Below, in pieces: positions 1 through 11,900 of a stretch of 64,000 nucleotides of DNA. The position numbers were made by a program, and so were the translations under genes. The DNA is from Coix lacryma-jobi var. lacryma-jobi (taxonomy: Eukaryota; Streptophyta; Magnoliopsida; Poales; Poaceae): the NCBI GenBank assembly GCA_009763385.1, contig CM019823.1, positions 171,812,636 through 171,876,635 of the forward strand, read 5' to 3'. The notes under the pieces were generated by a model. It searched no databases. It saw only the letters and a list, made by a program, of their open reading frames with translations, and was not told the DNA's origin. The first letter of the stretch is position 1. Every line of letters starts with the position of its first letter.

Positions 1-310
1 GAGGCCTGACGCGGAGGGCTCGGGTGAGGCGGAGAACGAGCGTCAGCCCGAGGCCTGGCTCGGAGGGCTCGGGCGAGACGGAGATTGAGCATCTGCCTGA
101 GGCCTGGCTTGGGGGGCTCGGGCAGGACGAAGAATGAGCGTTCGCCCGAGGCCTGGCTTGGAGGGCTCGGGGAGACGGAGAACGAGCGTTCGCCCGAGGC
201 CTGGCTTGGAGGGCTCGGGCGAGACGGAGAACGAGCTTTCGCCCGAAGCCTGGCTTGGAGGGCTCGGGCGAGACGGAGAACGAGCTTTCGCCCGAGGCCT
301 AGCTTGGTGG
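1..310. repeat. ~50-bp GC-rich tandem repeat, about six copies
   Basis: A unit of roughly 50 bp is repeated head to tail. Each unit contains GAGGCCTGGCTTGGAGGG, then CTCGGGCGAGACGGAGAACG, then a GCGTTCGCCC-like stretch. Copies differ by a few substitutions, and the last degrades near 310. Several frames stay open through it only because the unit has few stops, so these are not genes. It appears to be internal to the partial LTR that ends at 426. Confidence 0.85.
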
Positions 311-426
311 GCCAGCGTTGTAGGCCTCGAGGTGTTGGACTAGTTAGGTCTGTTATTAATTGGTGTTCTAGGTTTAACCTATTTGTTTGCGTTGATTTGG
401 GGTACCCCTTTTGTGGACCCCCGACA
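1..426 (-). mobile_element. End of an LTR retrotransposon LTR (partial)
   Basis: The segment ends at 426 with a CCCCCGACA terminus next to unrelated AT-rich DNA. Read on the minus strand it starts TGTCGGGGGTCC and continues to a GGGGTACCCC palindrome. The solo LTR at 19797-21132 begins the same way, with TG, a short spacer, then AAAAGGGGTACCCC. I infer that this is the outer end of a related LTR in the opposite orientation, with the rest lying left of the window. No coding sequence is visible. Confidence 0.6.
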
Positions 427-3400
427 AAAACACTCCAGACAGTGTATAATTTGCATTTTTGAAATATTTGTGCAACAAAAGTAGGATATGAAACTCTCAC
501 GAATGCATTCAACATTGATGTATGTTGAATTCATGTTGATTGCATATCGTATTTTGTCATGGAAAGTTTTCAAAACATGTTTATATATTGATTAAAACAT
601 TTTGTGAATTTCCTAGTTTCTTTGATAGTATTCCCATTCTTCTAAACTGAAAACCCAATTTCAAGGAGATCTAGATTTATTTTCATGAGATTTAAATATC
701 TTATTTCGGTTTCTCATGACCCAATCTATATCTATGATTTTTTTTCCTTATAACATGTATAGATGTATATAGGTTTTTCCTAAATTTATAACCTTATCAT
801 GCATTTACTAGTTTTTAAAATGAAAATAGATGAAATCATCTTGAAACACACTTTTGAGCCAGGGGGGGGGCGCAATTTGACGATTTTAGAGTCCGGTTAG
901 AAAATCTAGACTCTGACAACTCTGTAGACTGTAGAGAGAAGATTCCCCCCTTATTCTCGTTATGCTTGGAATTGTAAGGACATGTGGATGACATATATCT
1001 TAGCCATCTTTGATGCCAAAGGGGATTTTGTGGAGAAAGATGGCGTCTATTCCTTTTGGGACGACTTAAATAAATTATGGACAACTCTCAAATATAATAG
1101 TTATCTCTCTGTATAAAATATTGAGGGCCTCAAATTTCATTAGTCATAGTTGTTTATATACAACACACATAGCAATTTTGTCTATAGATGGCATGGGACC
1201 TACCACTATTGGCAACCCATTTTTTTACCATGGAGAATGGAAAGATTTCTCATACTTTTCTATTTCTTGTAAGTACTTAATAGATTCACTTTCATAATTA
1301 TCCGGTAGTTTTTTATGGTCATACATGTTTTTATATATAACATGACTATGCTTTCACGTGTTACAGTCTAAAAATTTAAGATGAGAGAGATCCTAGAAAG
1401 ATTTTATGATAAAGTATTAAACATTTAGGCATGTTTGGTTTGCGTCCTCAAAACACCACATCGAAAGTACAACATGTCGCGATTTGCGGCGGATGATGCG
1501 TCTTCCACATATTTGGCTGTAAAAGTGGTTTCTGAAGAAAATTTTATGGCATATCAAACTTATACCAAGACGAAAGTAGTGGAAAGAACAACTCAAAACT
1601 TCTCTTACATGTAGGCCACTAGATGGATCTATCATTTGTTGACCTTACTAGATTTGTTGACCTTACCAGAGATGTTATCTTTTGGGTGTGGCTTGTAGAT
1701 TTAGAACCAGGTAGTGTGGTATAGTTGGAGCGGATGAGCATGTTTTAATTTTTTTTAGGTGATATGATGTGAGCATAGTTGATAGCAATTAATAAAGGCA
1801 AAGACTTGGAAACCGGCAACCAGGCGATAAATTCACCCCACACCCACCCTCCCAGTCAACACCCACACATCCAGCGCTCACTTTCTCTCTCTATCCCAGA
1901 TGCCCGACGAGCTCCTCCCCGATGCTCTCTCTCCCCAGCGGCCTCCTCCCTGGCGACCTCCTCCAGGGACCTCCTCCCCGCGCTCGCGCTCGCATCCTCG
2001 CTCTACCTCCTCTCCAAGCCAGCAAGGTAGGCCTTCTCCTCCTCCTTCTAGATCTGCTCCTTAGGGTTCTAGCTCTCTCTCTCTCATCCTCCCAAACTTC
2101 GATGGTCTGAAAAGGAAAGTGGTTTGGGGGAGGAAGGTCGGGCAGCCGGTGGGAGGCCAACAAATGGTTTAGGGATCCTAGCGATGGTGGAGGCGACCAA
2201 ACCAGGTTCTAGAATGGATTTCCTTTTTCTAATTACTTTCGGATTTATGCGTTTTTCTGGTGAGTTCTGGCAAAGCCCCCAGACAACGTATTTGTTTTAA
2301 ACGAGGCCCTCAAGGCACGGGGTAAGGGGGAGAGGAAGAAGGTGACATTGCTGGCGAGCTAGCATTTTGTCGGAGCACCACGCCCATGGAACTTCGGCGA
2401 AACCCTTGCTCACCACCGGGGGGAGGGGGGACTACATAAGGAAGAAGAAAGAAGCACGACAGACCTATGTGTTAGTCACCTCCATTAATAATTTGCAAAA
2501 AAAAAAAATATCCTTCTACCTATCACTGCTTCGCTGCTAAAGAGAGCCGTCAACAGAGGTATATCAATCCAACGACTGTGGGAAATCGAGAAGCTTAGAC
2601 ATCTCCCATTTCCATCTTGACCATGTCCTCGCAGCTGCATCCGCAATCAACTCGACCCGACCGAGCTTCTCATCCCAACAAACCCTCACAATTCTTAGTT
2701 TCCATCATCGTCACCGTACACCAGAGGTGGAGCTTGCTGCATGGGGAACCATCTATTTCTATTTTGTTGAAGAAGTACAAGCATGCTCCGAGAGATCAAC
2801 CTCAACTACACAGGGGAAGGGAGGCTCCCAACGCATCTCGCCAAGCTCAACGCCACCAGTCCCTTCCTATCCCGGCCAAACCCTCCACGACCGCTGCCCT
2901 TTTCTCGGTCCAGTGGGGATTGCTATCTTGTAGGTGAGAGGTGTTACTCCTCATGGTATTGATTCTGGCTTCCTTGTACGATGGACTTCATCGTTCTAAA
3001 AAAAGATCAATGTTTTAGTTCTCCATCAGACTCAATTTCATAAATTAGTTGTGAATTTGTATGTTGTTCGGTGCTGTTAACCTAATAATCAAGCTCTATA
3101 CATTCATGGCTCGATTTGGGTGGGGTGATTGATATTCAAATTTTGAAGAAGGGTCGTAGTTCAACTTTCATTGAATCCTCACCACCCAAGTGACATTCGC
3201 TAGTGCACTGGGTTGTCCAAATTTGTTGGTCATATCGCGTGTGAGCAGTGGCGGACGCAACGTTAAAATATTGGGTGTGAATCTTTTTTTCTCTTTAACT
3301 CATTATAGGGCCTATTTGTTTCAGCTTTTGTGAGTCTCGCTCATAGGCTAACCAATATTATCGAATAAGTCACGATGCGAAGAATCTGTGCAAGGTATTT

Positions 3401-4280
3401 AGCTATGAAGATTTGGGCAACTTGGTGGAGGCCGGCAACACCCTGAGTGAGGTGGCTTAATGGAGGATGGTTGGAGTCCCCACAGGATCGAGCCTCTGAT
3501 CTGACAGAAGGCAAGTGAGAGGCAGGAGGAAAGCAGAGTAGACCAAAACGTGTTGCAATGTGCTGGCGTCCTGGAGTTGACTACCGAGAGGGAGGTAGCG
3601 TCCTTCGGGAGGCCAAGATGCAGTGGAGGCGCGTCCTGGAGGAGGTCATCGACTGTCGGAAGGGAGGCGACATAGTAGCCGCAAGTGGATTTAAGGAATG
3701 AGTGCCTGCATGGGAAGGAGCAACGAGAGGAGAGCAACTAAAGCCACAATTTTCTTATCACCAGCCTAAGGTCGTGTTTCGAATAACACTACCGGTGATC
3801 CTCCAACGCGTACGCGGGGTCGCGCATCACAGGTGGACGCAGGGCGTTTACCAGACTTTTCTCGCTTATTGGGCTGAAACGCACCGCGACCATGGAACCA
3901 AAGAGAACCATAAACAAACTGTTAACATTCAGACTTATAAATTTTAAAACAATTATGAAGTATTGTCAAACTATATGCGGTGACTATTTTCATAACTTTT
4001 GATAAAGGATGGAGTATTTTTAATTTAGAAAAAATATTAAAAGTTTCTATATTCAATAGAAAAATATTCAACCTTATAAAATACAAAAAGTTCTATTTAC
4101 CTATTTATATGTAGGTACTATATATTTACTGGTTACTGATAGTGTCTAATGAAGAAATTAGATAAGAAATTTCTGTTATTTAAAACAAATGTTCTACTAG
4201 CCATTGATAGTGTCCGATGAAGATAATAGATACAAAGTCAATAATTTTTTTAAAAAATTAGAAGGTAGAGAAAAAAAATA
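427..4280. other. Intergenic DNA without a recognisable gene
   Basis: This stretch is AT-rich with two GC-rich islands. At about 1840-2035 a CT-rich leader runs into a short open stretch followed by a GTAGG donor-like site, which could be an old first exon. At about 2780-2935 another open stretch ends at a GTGAG donor-like site. I recognise neither and no acceptor or continuation is convincing. At 3246 the sequence CAGTGGCGGACGCAAC resembles the left end of the element at 22458, so it is probably a transposon remnant. Confidence 0.5.
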
Positions 4281-4289
4281 GAAATGTTC

Positions 4290-4640
4290 TAAGGCCTGTG
4301 TCAATAGAGTTTCATGGGGAGTTTCATGCACATTTAATAAGATGTCATGTCACTAGACTTATACTTTTTTGCATTAAACGAATAAGAGAGAGAAGAAATT
4401 CGTTTCACGAGCACAAAACGAGTCGGCTACGTTTCCAACGTGTGGAAAACAGTGTGAAACTTGCGTTGAGGCCATTCATGCGTTTCATCTGGGCGAGCAA
4501 CGAGTAAAATAATATGGGAAGAGAGAAAAGATAGGGTCAGGTGGGACCTATAAATAGTAAAATAATATATGAAACTCTGTAATGAAACTTTGCATTGAGA
4601 AAGAGCCTCGTTTCACGTCTTGAACCCTCGGAGATGAAAT
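4290..4640. mobile_element. MITE-like segment with GAGTTTCAT ends
   Basis: The left side has CAATAGAGTTTCATGGGGAG. The right side has its approximate inverted complement, GAAACTCTGTAATGAAAC followed by TTTGCATTGAG. The interior includes AGAGAGAAGAAATTCGTTTCA, shared in shortened form with the segment at 5235-5420. It is non-coding. The exact ends and target duplication were not resolved. Confidence 0.5.
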
Positions 4641-4837
4641 TTGACATTGAGACTCACCTAAGAATCCCGAAACCCACATAAAAGGACCGTTTTGGAGAGT
4701 TTTAATTTTACCCTTTTTAAGAGAATTATTCCCAACCAATTAAACACCCAAAATGCTGAGGAATTTAGAGGTAACCACTTCTCCATTTACACTAGAAGGT
4801 GAGAGCTAAGAAAACCTATTTCATTCTCCCTATTATG

Positions 4838-5112
4838 AGTGTGTTTAGATGTCAAATTTTGCAAAAAAATTCATGTAGCACTTTCGTTGTTATTTGACAA
4901 ACTTTATCCAAATATGGACTAACCAGGCTCAAAAGATTCGTCTCGATATGTACATACTAAAAGTACAATTAATTATTTTTTACCTACATTTAATGCTCTA
5001 TGCATGCGTCCAAACATTGATGTGATGATTGATGTGATGAAGAGAGTAACATTGATGTGATGGTTGATGTGATGAAGAAAGTGTGAAAAGAGAAGGAATC
5101 TAAACAAGGCCA
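4838..5112. mobile_element. MITE family A, copy 1
   Basis: The ends are GTGTGTTTAGAT-like on the left and ATCTAAACAAGGCCA on the right. The 7-bp direct repeat TATTATG flanks it at 4831-4837 and 5113-5119. The interior carries hallmarks shared with four other copies here: CACTTTCGTTGTTATTTGAC, AAAAGATTCGTCTCGA and ATTTAATGCTCTATGCATG. The flanking repeat suggests a hAT-type origin. It is non-coding. Confidence 0.75.
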
Positions 5113-5234
5113 TATTATGGTAATAAAGATCAGTACAGAATCAATTTTTCTCAGCTCAAACTCACCTTGTTTCCTTATAAAAATCCTGCTCCTATTCCTT
5201 AGCTCCTCACCTTGTTTTCTTACGGGGGTGTCAT

Positions 5235-5420
5235 GCACACTAAATACACCGCCACATCAGCAGATTAACATTTTTTTTTCATAAAACGAAGAGGAGAGAG
5301 AAGAAATTCGTTTCATCCCCACGACACAAGTATGAGGATGTTTCCCACGCCGTCAAACAAGATCGAAAACCGCATTGATTACTGACAAATCAACCCAAAC
5401 GATTTATTGAGACTCGCCTA
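5235..5420. mobile_element. MITE-like fragment related to 4290-4640
   Basis: It shares AGAGAGAAGAAATTCGTTTCA, a CATGCACA stretch and a GAGACTCGCCTAA-like right part with the 4290-4740 region. It lies directly before the EMF2-like promoter and leader. The ends were not resolved. Confidence 0.4.
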
Positions 5421-5439
5421 ACAATCAACCCAATAGAAT

Positions 5440-5924
5440 CACTGACAAATCAAGGAGCGGAACTGAGAATCAGGAGCGGACCTCTCCCAAACGACAACGG
5501 CGAAACGGGGCGGGGCCGCGTCGATTATTCCGCTGCATCCCTTCTTCCCGACTCCTCGCTCGCTCTCTCTCTCTCTCTCTCTCGCTCTAGACGACTGCTG
5601 GGCCGCCGCCGCCGTCCTAAGCCAAGTGCTGAGGCTTTCGTTGTTCTCTCCGCCGGCGACGAGCACCCGCCAGGTACTCCCACCCCTTCTCTTTTCTTCC
5701 CTTATGCTGTGCGAAGCTGAGCACCGAAACCCTAATCTGAAGCTATTTAGCTATTTGACAAGCCTCCTAACTTCGATTTTTTTGTAAAAATTATTCCGGT
5801 AATTCATCAATACCGCTGCTTTAGTGATCTGTAACCATGACAATATTGCAGTTGCTGTTCCTTAAGTGATTGGAGAGAGGGTTCTGTACTTCTTTTAGTT
5901 GATGTGCATTGTGTTTCTGCGCAG
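5440..5924 (+). promoter_or_regulatory. Leader exon and leader intron of the EMF2-like gene
   Basis: A GC-rich stretch with a (CT)n run at about 5562-5584 leads to CACCCGCCAG followed by GTACTCC, a good 5' splice site after 5673. The next acceptor, GCGCAG, ends at 5924, 11 bases before the ATG at 5936. This is a typical grass leader with an intron in the 5' UTR. The transcription start was not located. Confidence 0.6.
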
Positions 5925-5935
5925 GAATATTCGAG

Positions 5936-8900
5936 ATGTGCCTTCAACACTCTAGGTCTCGATTGCCTCCAGACGAGCAACACGCTGCAGAAAAAAGTTT
6001 TGCCTCGTATTGCAAGCCAGTTGAGCTGTACAATATTATCCAGAGGCGAGCTGTTAAAAATGTAATTTCCATCTTACAATTGCAATCCTGTCATAACATT
6101 GTTCACATATTGTTCTTATCGGTAACTGTTACCTGTACATGCTATGAGATACCAATAATAATTATTCTCTATATTTGGCAGCCCCCTTTTACTCAAAGAT
6201 CCCTTCTATATAAGATACAGGCAAGGAGGAAAAAGAGGTTCGTCCCTTAAATGAACTGTCAAATATTTTGAACATTTGCACCTCGCCGTGTACCGTTCCA
6301 TGTTCAATTTAACAGCTTGCTAAGTGAGGATCGTTATGGCCTATGGCCCTTATGTTTAACGTCATGGCATGGGCATGGGCACAGCCAAGAGTGCTCAGCA
6401 CCAGCGGTACAAATTACCAATTTAGGATTAGGACTATAGTTTCTTTGGTAGTTTCTTTTTTAGCTGTCACCGTTGTAGGATCGTCTGAGGCTTATTGAAG
6501 TTTCTCTTCCAGTTTCCTTTACTATTCCTTAGGAACTATGTACATAGAATAAATAATATTAATTGTTGGTGCCTTCTCATGATTCTGTTTTTACTTAGCT
6601 ATAGTTCCAAAGATTTTAGGACTAATCTATTCTTTTGGTGTCAAATGATTGGAGGTACAATCATTAATTTGTTTGTGTGGGAAATCTGGAGTCTTTTATT
6701 GTTCTGAATGGCCAGCAACTAAATAAGGGAATTGCTCTGAATTCAATCACATGTTTTCATTAATAAGACCAAAACATTTCATAAATGCCAATGGGGTTTG
6801 GAGAAGAGAAGAAACAGCAATAACCAACAATCTACACACTGATATGCTTCTATTTGTTTTATACTTCCAAGTTTTCAACTTTTAGTAGGCTTCTTAACTA
6901 GATGGCTTCATATTCTTCATATGCATAGTAAATAATTACTCAGGTGTTATTTTTTTGATGAATTACCTTCACTGTTCAAACAAGAAACTTGTTTTTTGCC
7001 GTTATTGATCTGTGTTTGACAGTTTCTCTCTACCAATGCAGGATTCAGATAACTGTATCACTTTCTGCAAGTACAAATACACAAGCACAGAATATCTTCC
7101 CCCTTTATGTACTTTTAGCTAGACCTACCAGTAACATTTCACTTGAAGGGGTAAGTGTAACTCCCTTTGTGAACACGAGTAATGATTGTTTAAGTTTGCC
7201 TACTATAGGATCTTATTTCTGATGCATGATTCATTTTTCAGCATTCTCCGATATATCGATTCAGTAGGGTTTGTTTGCTTACAAATTTTAGCGAATTTGG
7301 AAATAAAGACAAAACTGAAGCCACTTTCATCATCCCTGATGTGAAGAATTTGTCAACCTCCCGTGCTTGCAACCTTAACATTATATTTATTAGCTGTGGT
7401 AAGATGTGCATCTTATATGGGTATTTGTTCTTTTCACTCATTTGCTGGTCATTAAATTCTTCTCTATTTGAATAGGGCAAGTAGGACAAATTATTGGTGA
7501 AGATAGCTGCTATGGGAATGATGTTGAAGGATCTTCTCTCCAAAGTAAGTTCTTGTTGACATCGTATGGCTGATGATCAGTATGTGCCACAATAAATTAC
7601 TTTTTTTGTACAAAATCAAGATGACACAGTTGGCTAACAAAAATATTTTAAGACATAGCAATCAACAAAACACAAGTTAAATCGCAGAAAATTCTCAAGA
7701 AACCTATACCTATTCACATGTAGTTAGTGGTGACTTGAACCTCTGCCTTTGTGGCAGAGATATGACTTCCATTCTGTTTGAATTAGCTGTTCGTGCATTG
7801 CTTTTTTATATTGTGTATGTCCAAATGTCTAATTGTCTTCTCAGATACATAGCTCTCACACCACCTATATACCCAAGGTGGGTGGGGAAGCTTCTTTCAG
7901 TCACACCTGAAGCTTCTTGGTTTTCTTTCATCTTCTGAACTGATTTGGACTAAACTGTCTCAATATGTTCTGAATCCAATTCATACTGCATGATATCAGG
8001 CATCCAGCTCAGCCCTTGAGAGCAGATGTTACCTAAAGCTTCTGTAAACCACAGCCGTGTGCAAAGCCTTCTCGTTCATGTGGATTTGTGGAAGAAATCA
8101 ATCTGTCATAGACTTGTTAAAACTGGAATTAAAATGATCAGATGAACAGAATATTCTGACATTATGTGATCACTTGTCTAGCCGGGATAGCATGTTGATA
8201 AGTCCTTTTTTTATTAGTAATCGGATTAACCTTTCTTCCTGTCAAGCAGATCCTCGTTGTTGTTTTACCATTTTTCTACAAAGTACATAATTAATTCCTT
8301 ACGTTAGTACTCCCTCCGTACTTGTAAAGGAGGTCGTTTAGGACAGCGACACGGTCTCCAAAGCTTTACTTTGACTCCTTATTTCTATAAAAATATTTAT
8401 AAAAAAGTGACGTATGTATACTTTTATGAAAGTATTTTCAAGACGAATCTATTCATATAGTTGTCACATTTTCAAACTCAACAACTAAAAACTTATTGAT
8501 GATTTATATTCCCAATGTTTGACTCAAATCTTGTCCAAAACGACTTCCTTACGAGTACGGAGGGAGTATCTTAAAACAATTATTAAAAATATAGGCTGTT
8601 GAAAGTAAACCAACTGACTAACGACCATTTTTGCCATGCATTTAAACAGATCTTGAAGGGAAATGTTCCTGGGGTAAAATACCGACAAATTTACTTGCGT
8701 CCTCTTTGGTGAACTGTGCGACTTTAAGTACAGGAGATGCTGTGGATTTGGCTTCTACAGTTACAATGAACCCAAGCTTCTTAGAGGTATGATAAATTAA
8801 ACTGTGTGTGCTTCTGCGTTTCATGTAAATTCCGTCTTGTTTTCTTAAGAGTTAAATGCACCATAGTTCCATTAACTTTTGGTGGTGTCATCTAGCCATC

Positions 8901-11900
8901 TAGGTCCATCAACTTTCAAACTGCATTTTGGGTCCCTAAACTTTTGAAGCGATTCACCATAGGTCCATACCTCATGAATAGATTTGATGTGGTATGCTAA
9001 ATAATCTGCCATTGTGGAGGAGGAAAGTGTAAAAATGCAATGACCCCTGAAGGAGAATAGAATTGGTGGAATTGGATGATATATTGCATTGGGTCTCATG
9101 GGCTGATTATATAGGGTACATAGGACTAACGCCCCACGTGGGTACTCTAGCATCCCCCCGCAGTCACAGCGGGAGCGTCGTAGACGGTGAGACTGGAGAA
9201 GAAGCTGACAAGCTAACATCCCCACACAGTCATAACAGTTGACGCGCACGTATGCTGTGGTTGGAGACTTGGAGAAGAAGCTGACGAGTCCTCATGTAAG
9301 GCGGTAGCCCTTTGTGCCGATGTCGAGATAGCCGAGCGTGAGGGTGCAATAGCCGCGGTCGAAGAAGCCGTGCTGAAGATTGCCGAGGTCAACGTAGTTG
9401 TGGTCGGGTTGCATGTCGATGGAGCTGCCCTGCGGGCACACAAGAGGTGCCATGGTGATGACGGAGACGCGTCGAGGCAGTCGTCGTGGAAGGAGGCGAT
9501 GTTGAAGTCGACGCAGTCAGGGCCGTCGTGGACATAGAAGAAAGACGATGGCACAATCGAGGCAGATGGGGTGGGAACGGGAGGGTCGATGTAGTCAAGT
9601 CGCCTAGGCACCGATGCACGACTGGGTTTGCCAGACCCAACAACACGTTGGGGATGAAAGCACGCGTCGGTGTTGCCAATACCGGGCGCACAAGGGAGAG
9701 GGCCCCAACCACGGTGACGCTGACGACGTGGTTGTGTTGGACGAAGAAGCAATGCGACAGTGGACGCATCGGCGAGCAAGGCCCAACGACGACGCGTGGG
9801 TGCAGCCGGCGAGCAGGGCTCAGCGACTGTGCGAGATAGCGGCAGCTCGATGACGAAGACCCAATCAGCAGGACGAAGACCTTGTGCAGACGGAAGTGGA
9901 CGCGCCGGCGATCACGGCTCAGCGACGACGCGAGACGCAACACAACCGTCGATGCACATGGGACAGCGATGTAAATGCACCAACGAAGTGGACTGACGGG
10001 CGACGGTGCTACGGCCCGATGAGGCGACACAACAGCAGCCCTGTTGCTCGGAGACGATGTGCGCAATACTCAGCGATGGTGTCGATGAAGTCGATGCTGA
10101 AGCCGGTGTAGGTACGCGCGAGGTTGACAGGCGATGGACGACTCAATCCCAACCAATGATCGGGCGAACCAAAAAGATACAAGAGCATGAGATCGGTATG
10201 TACCCAACAAAACGACACGACGACGATGGTGCGACCCTATCGGGCGGCACCCCGGCGACAGTGCGCATCGGCGTGGAACGTCTTGGGCGGCGGCGACGTG
10301 ACTCGATCGGGCGTCGTGGGGTCGAAGGCACCAACCCGAATCAACGTGGTGAAGATGGGCAAATCTGGCTGTCAGCGGCGACACGCAAGATCCGGCTGCC
10401 TCCATGGCAGCTTAGGGTCGAGGCGTTGGCAAGCCTAGCCGCCACCACGACAGCACAGGACGAGGCCAGATCTATATGCCTCCATGCGACGAAGATCCAG
10501 AAGGTGTTGACGACGACTAGCTTAGTGATGAGCCTAGGGATGAGGCGGTGGCGGCTCGGCGATGACGAGAGGGAGATCCCGATCTTTTTTTCTCGAACAC
10601 GCAGGAGGACTGCGTATCAATATATTAAGAAGGAAAAAATAGGGGTGGATCACCCAGTCACCGGTACAAGGTTATTCGAAGTGCACAACAACCACCCTCA
10701 CTGGAACACATATTACAGAAAAACTAAACCAACACACATGACCAAAAAACCCACTAGAGCAGCTATCTGCTAGGTTGCAAGGCAAGGAGATGAGAGATCC
10801 CCCGAGCCCCAGCAACCCCCCACGACCACAATTCATCTCTGATGGAGGAGACCAGCCCATTCAGATTAGTTTGCCATCCATCAAACACGCAGCGATTCCT
10901 ATGCTTCCAGATCGACCAAGCCACTAAGATGACGAGAGAGTTCAGGCCTTGCTTGGGATATTCAGCCAAACTAGTGGACGCCTTCTCCCACCAATCCACA
11001 AAGACTTGATCATCAGGTTGCGGAGCCAAATTTTGCAAACCAAAACGCTGTAGCACACTAAACCAAGCTTGGCGCGAGAAAACACAAGAAACAAGCAAAT
11101 GATCAATTGTCTCCTCCTGGTCACACAGGGGACAATGCTCAGGGTGCGAGAGCCCCTTTTTGGCAAGCCTATCAGCTGTCCAGCATTTATTATGAGCAAC
11201 CAGCCACATGAAAAAACGACATTTACTAGGAGCCCAACTCTTCCATATTCTCTCCCAAGGTCTGAATTGAGTGGCCCCAAGGAACATTGCTTCATATGCT
11301 GTCTTAGCTGAATACTTTCCGGAAGAAGAAAACAGCCAGGTGTGGGAATCGTTAAACTCAGGCTGCAAAACCACCCCAGCCAATAACTCCCATAGATCGA
11401 GGAATTCAGTCAAGACAGCCACTGTAAGAGCACTTCCTCTGATGTCCGCCACCCACCTCCCATCAGTGAGAGCCTCATGAACTGTTCTGTTCTTTGCTCT
11501 ACTAGAAATTGAGTTGAAAAGATGTGGCAACAGCTTATCAAGGCTCTGCCCATGGAGCCATTTATCTGTCCAAAAAACAGTATTTTTGCCGTTGCCAACT
11601 TCAGACACAATGGCAACAGAGAAGAAGGCTTTTACCGAGTGATGCACTTGGATAGGGAAAAAGGCCCATGGTTTGTCTGGCTCGGTTTTCTGCAACCAGA
11701 GCCACCTCATTCTGAGAGCCCAACCGAGCTGCTGTAGGTGTGAAATACCAAGCCCTCCCAACTCCAGGGGGCGTGTAACTTTAGGCCATGACACCAAACA
11801 ATGTCCCCCCTTCACCTCTCTTCTGCCTTTCCACAGGAACCCTCTTCTGATCTTATCAATGCTCTTGATAGCCCAAGGAGGGAGATCCATAGCCATACAT

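Noticed and set aside
1779..2163. Possible first exon with CT-rich leader and GTAGG donor
   Set aside because: No downstream acceptor or continuing exon could be identified and the peptide is not recognised.
9389..10773. Overlapping open frames up to 255 codons on both strands
   Set aside because: They lie in the triplet-rich retroelement remnant and show no gag or pol motif.
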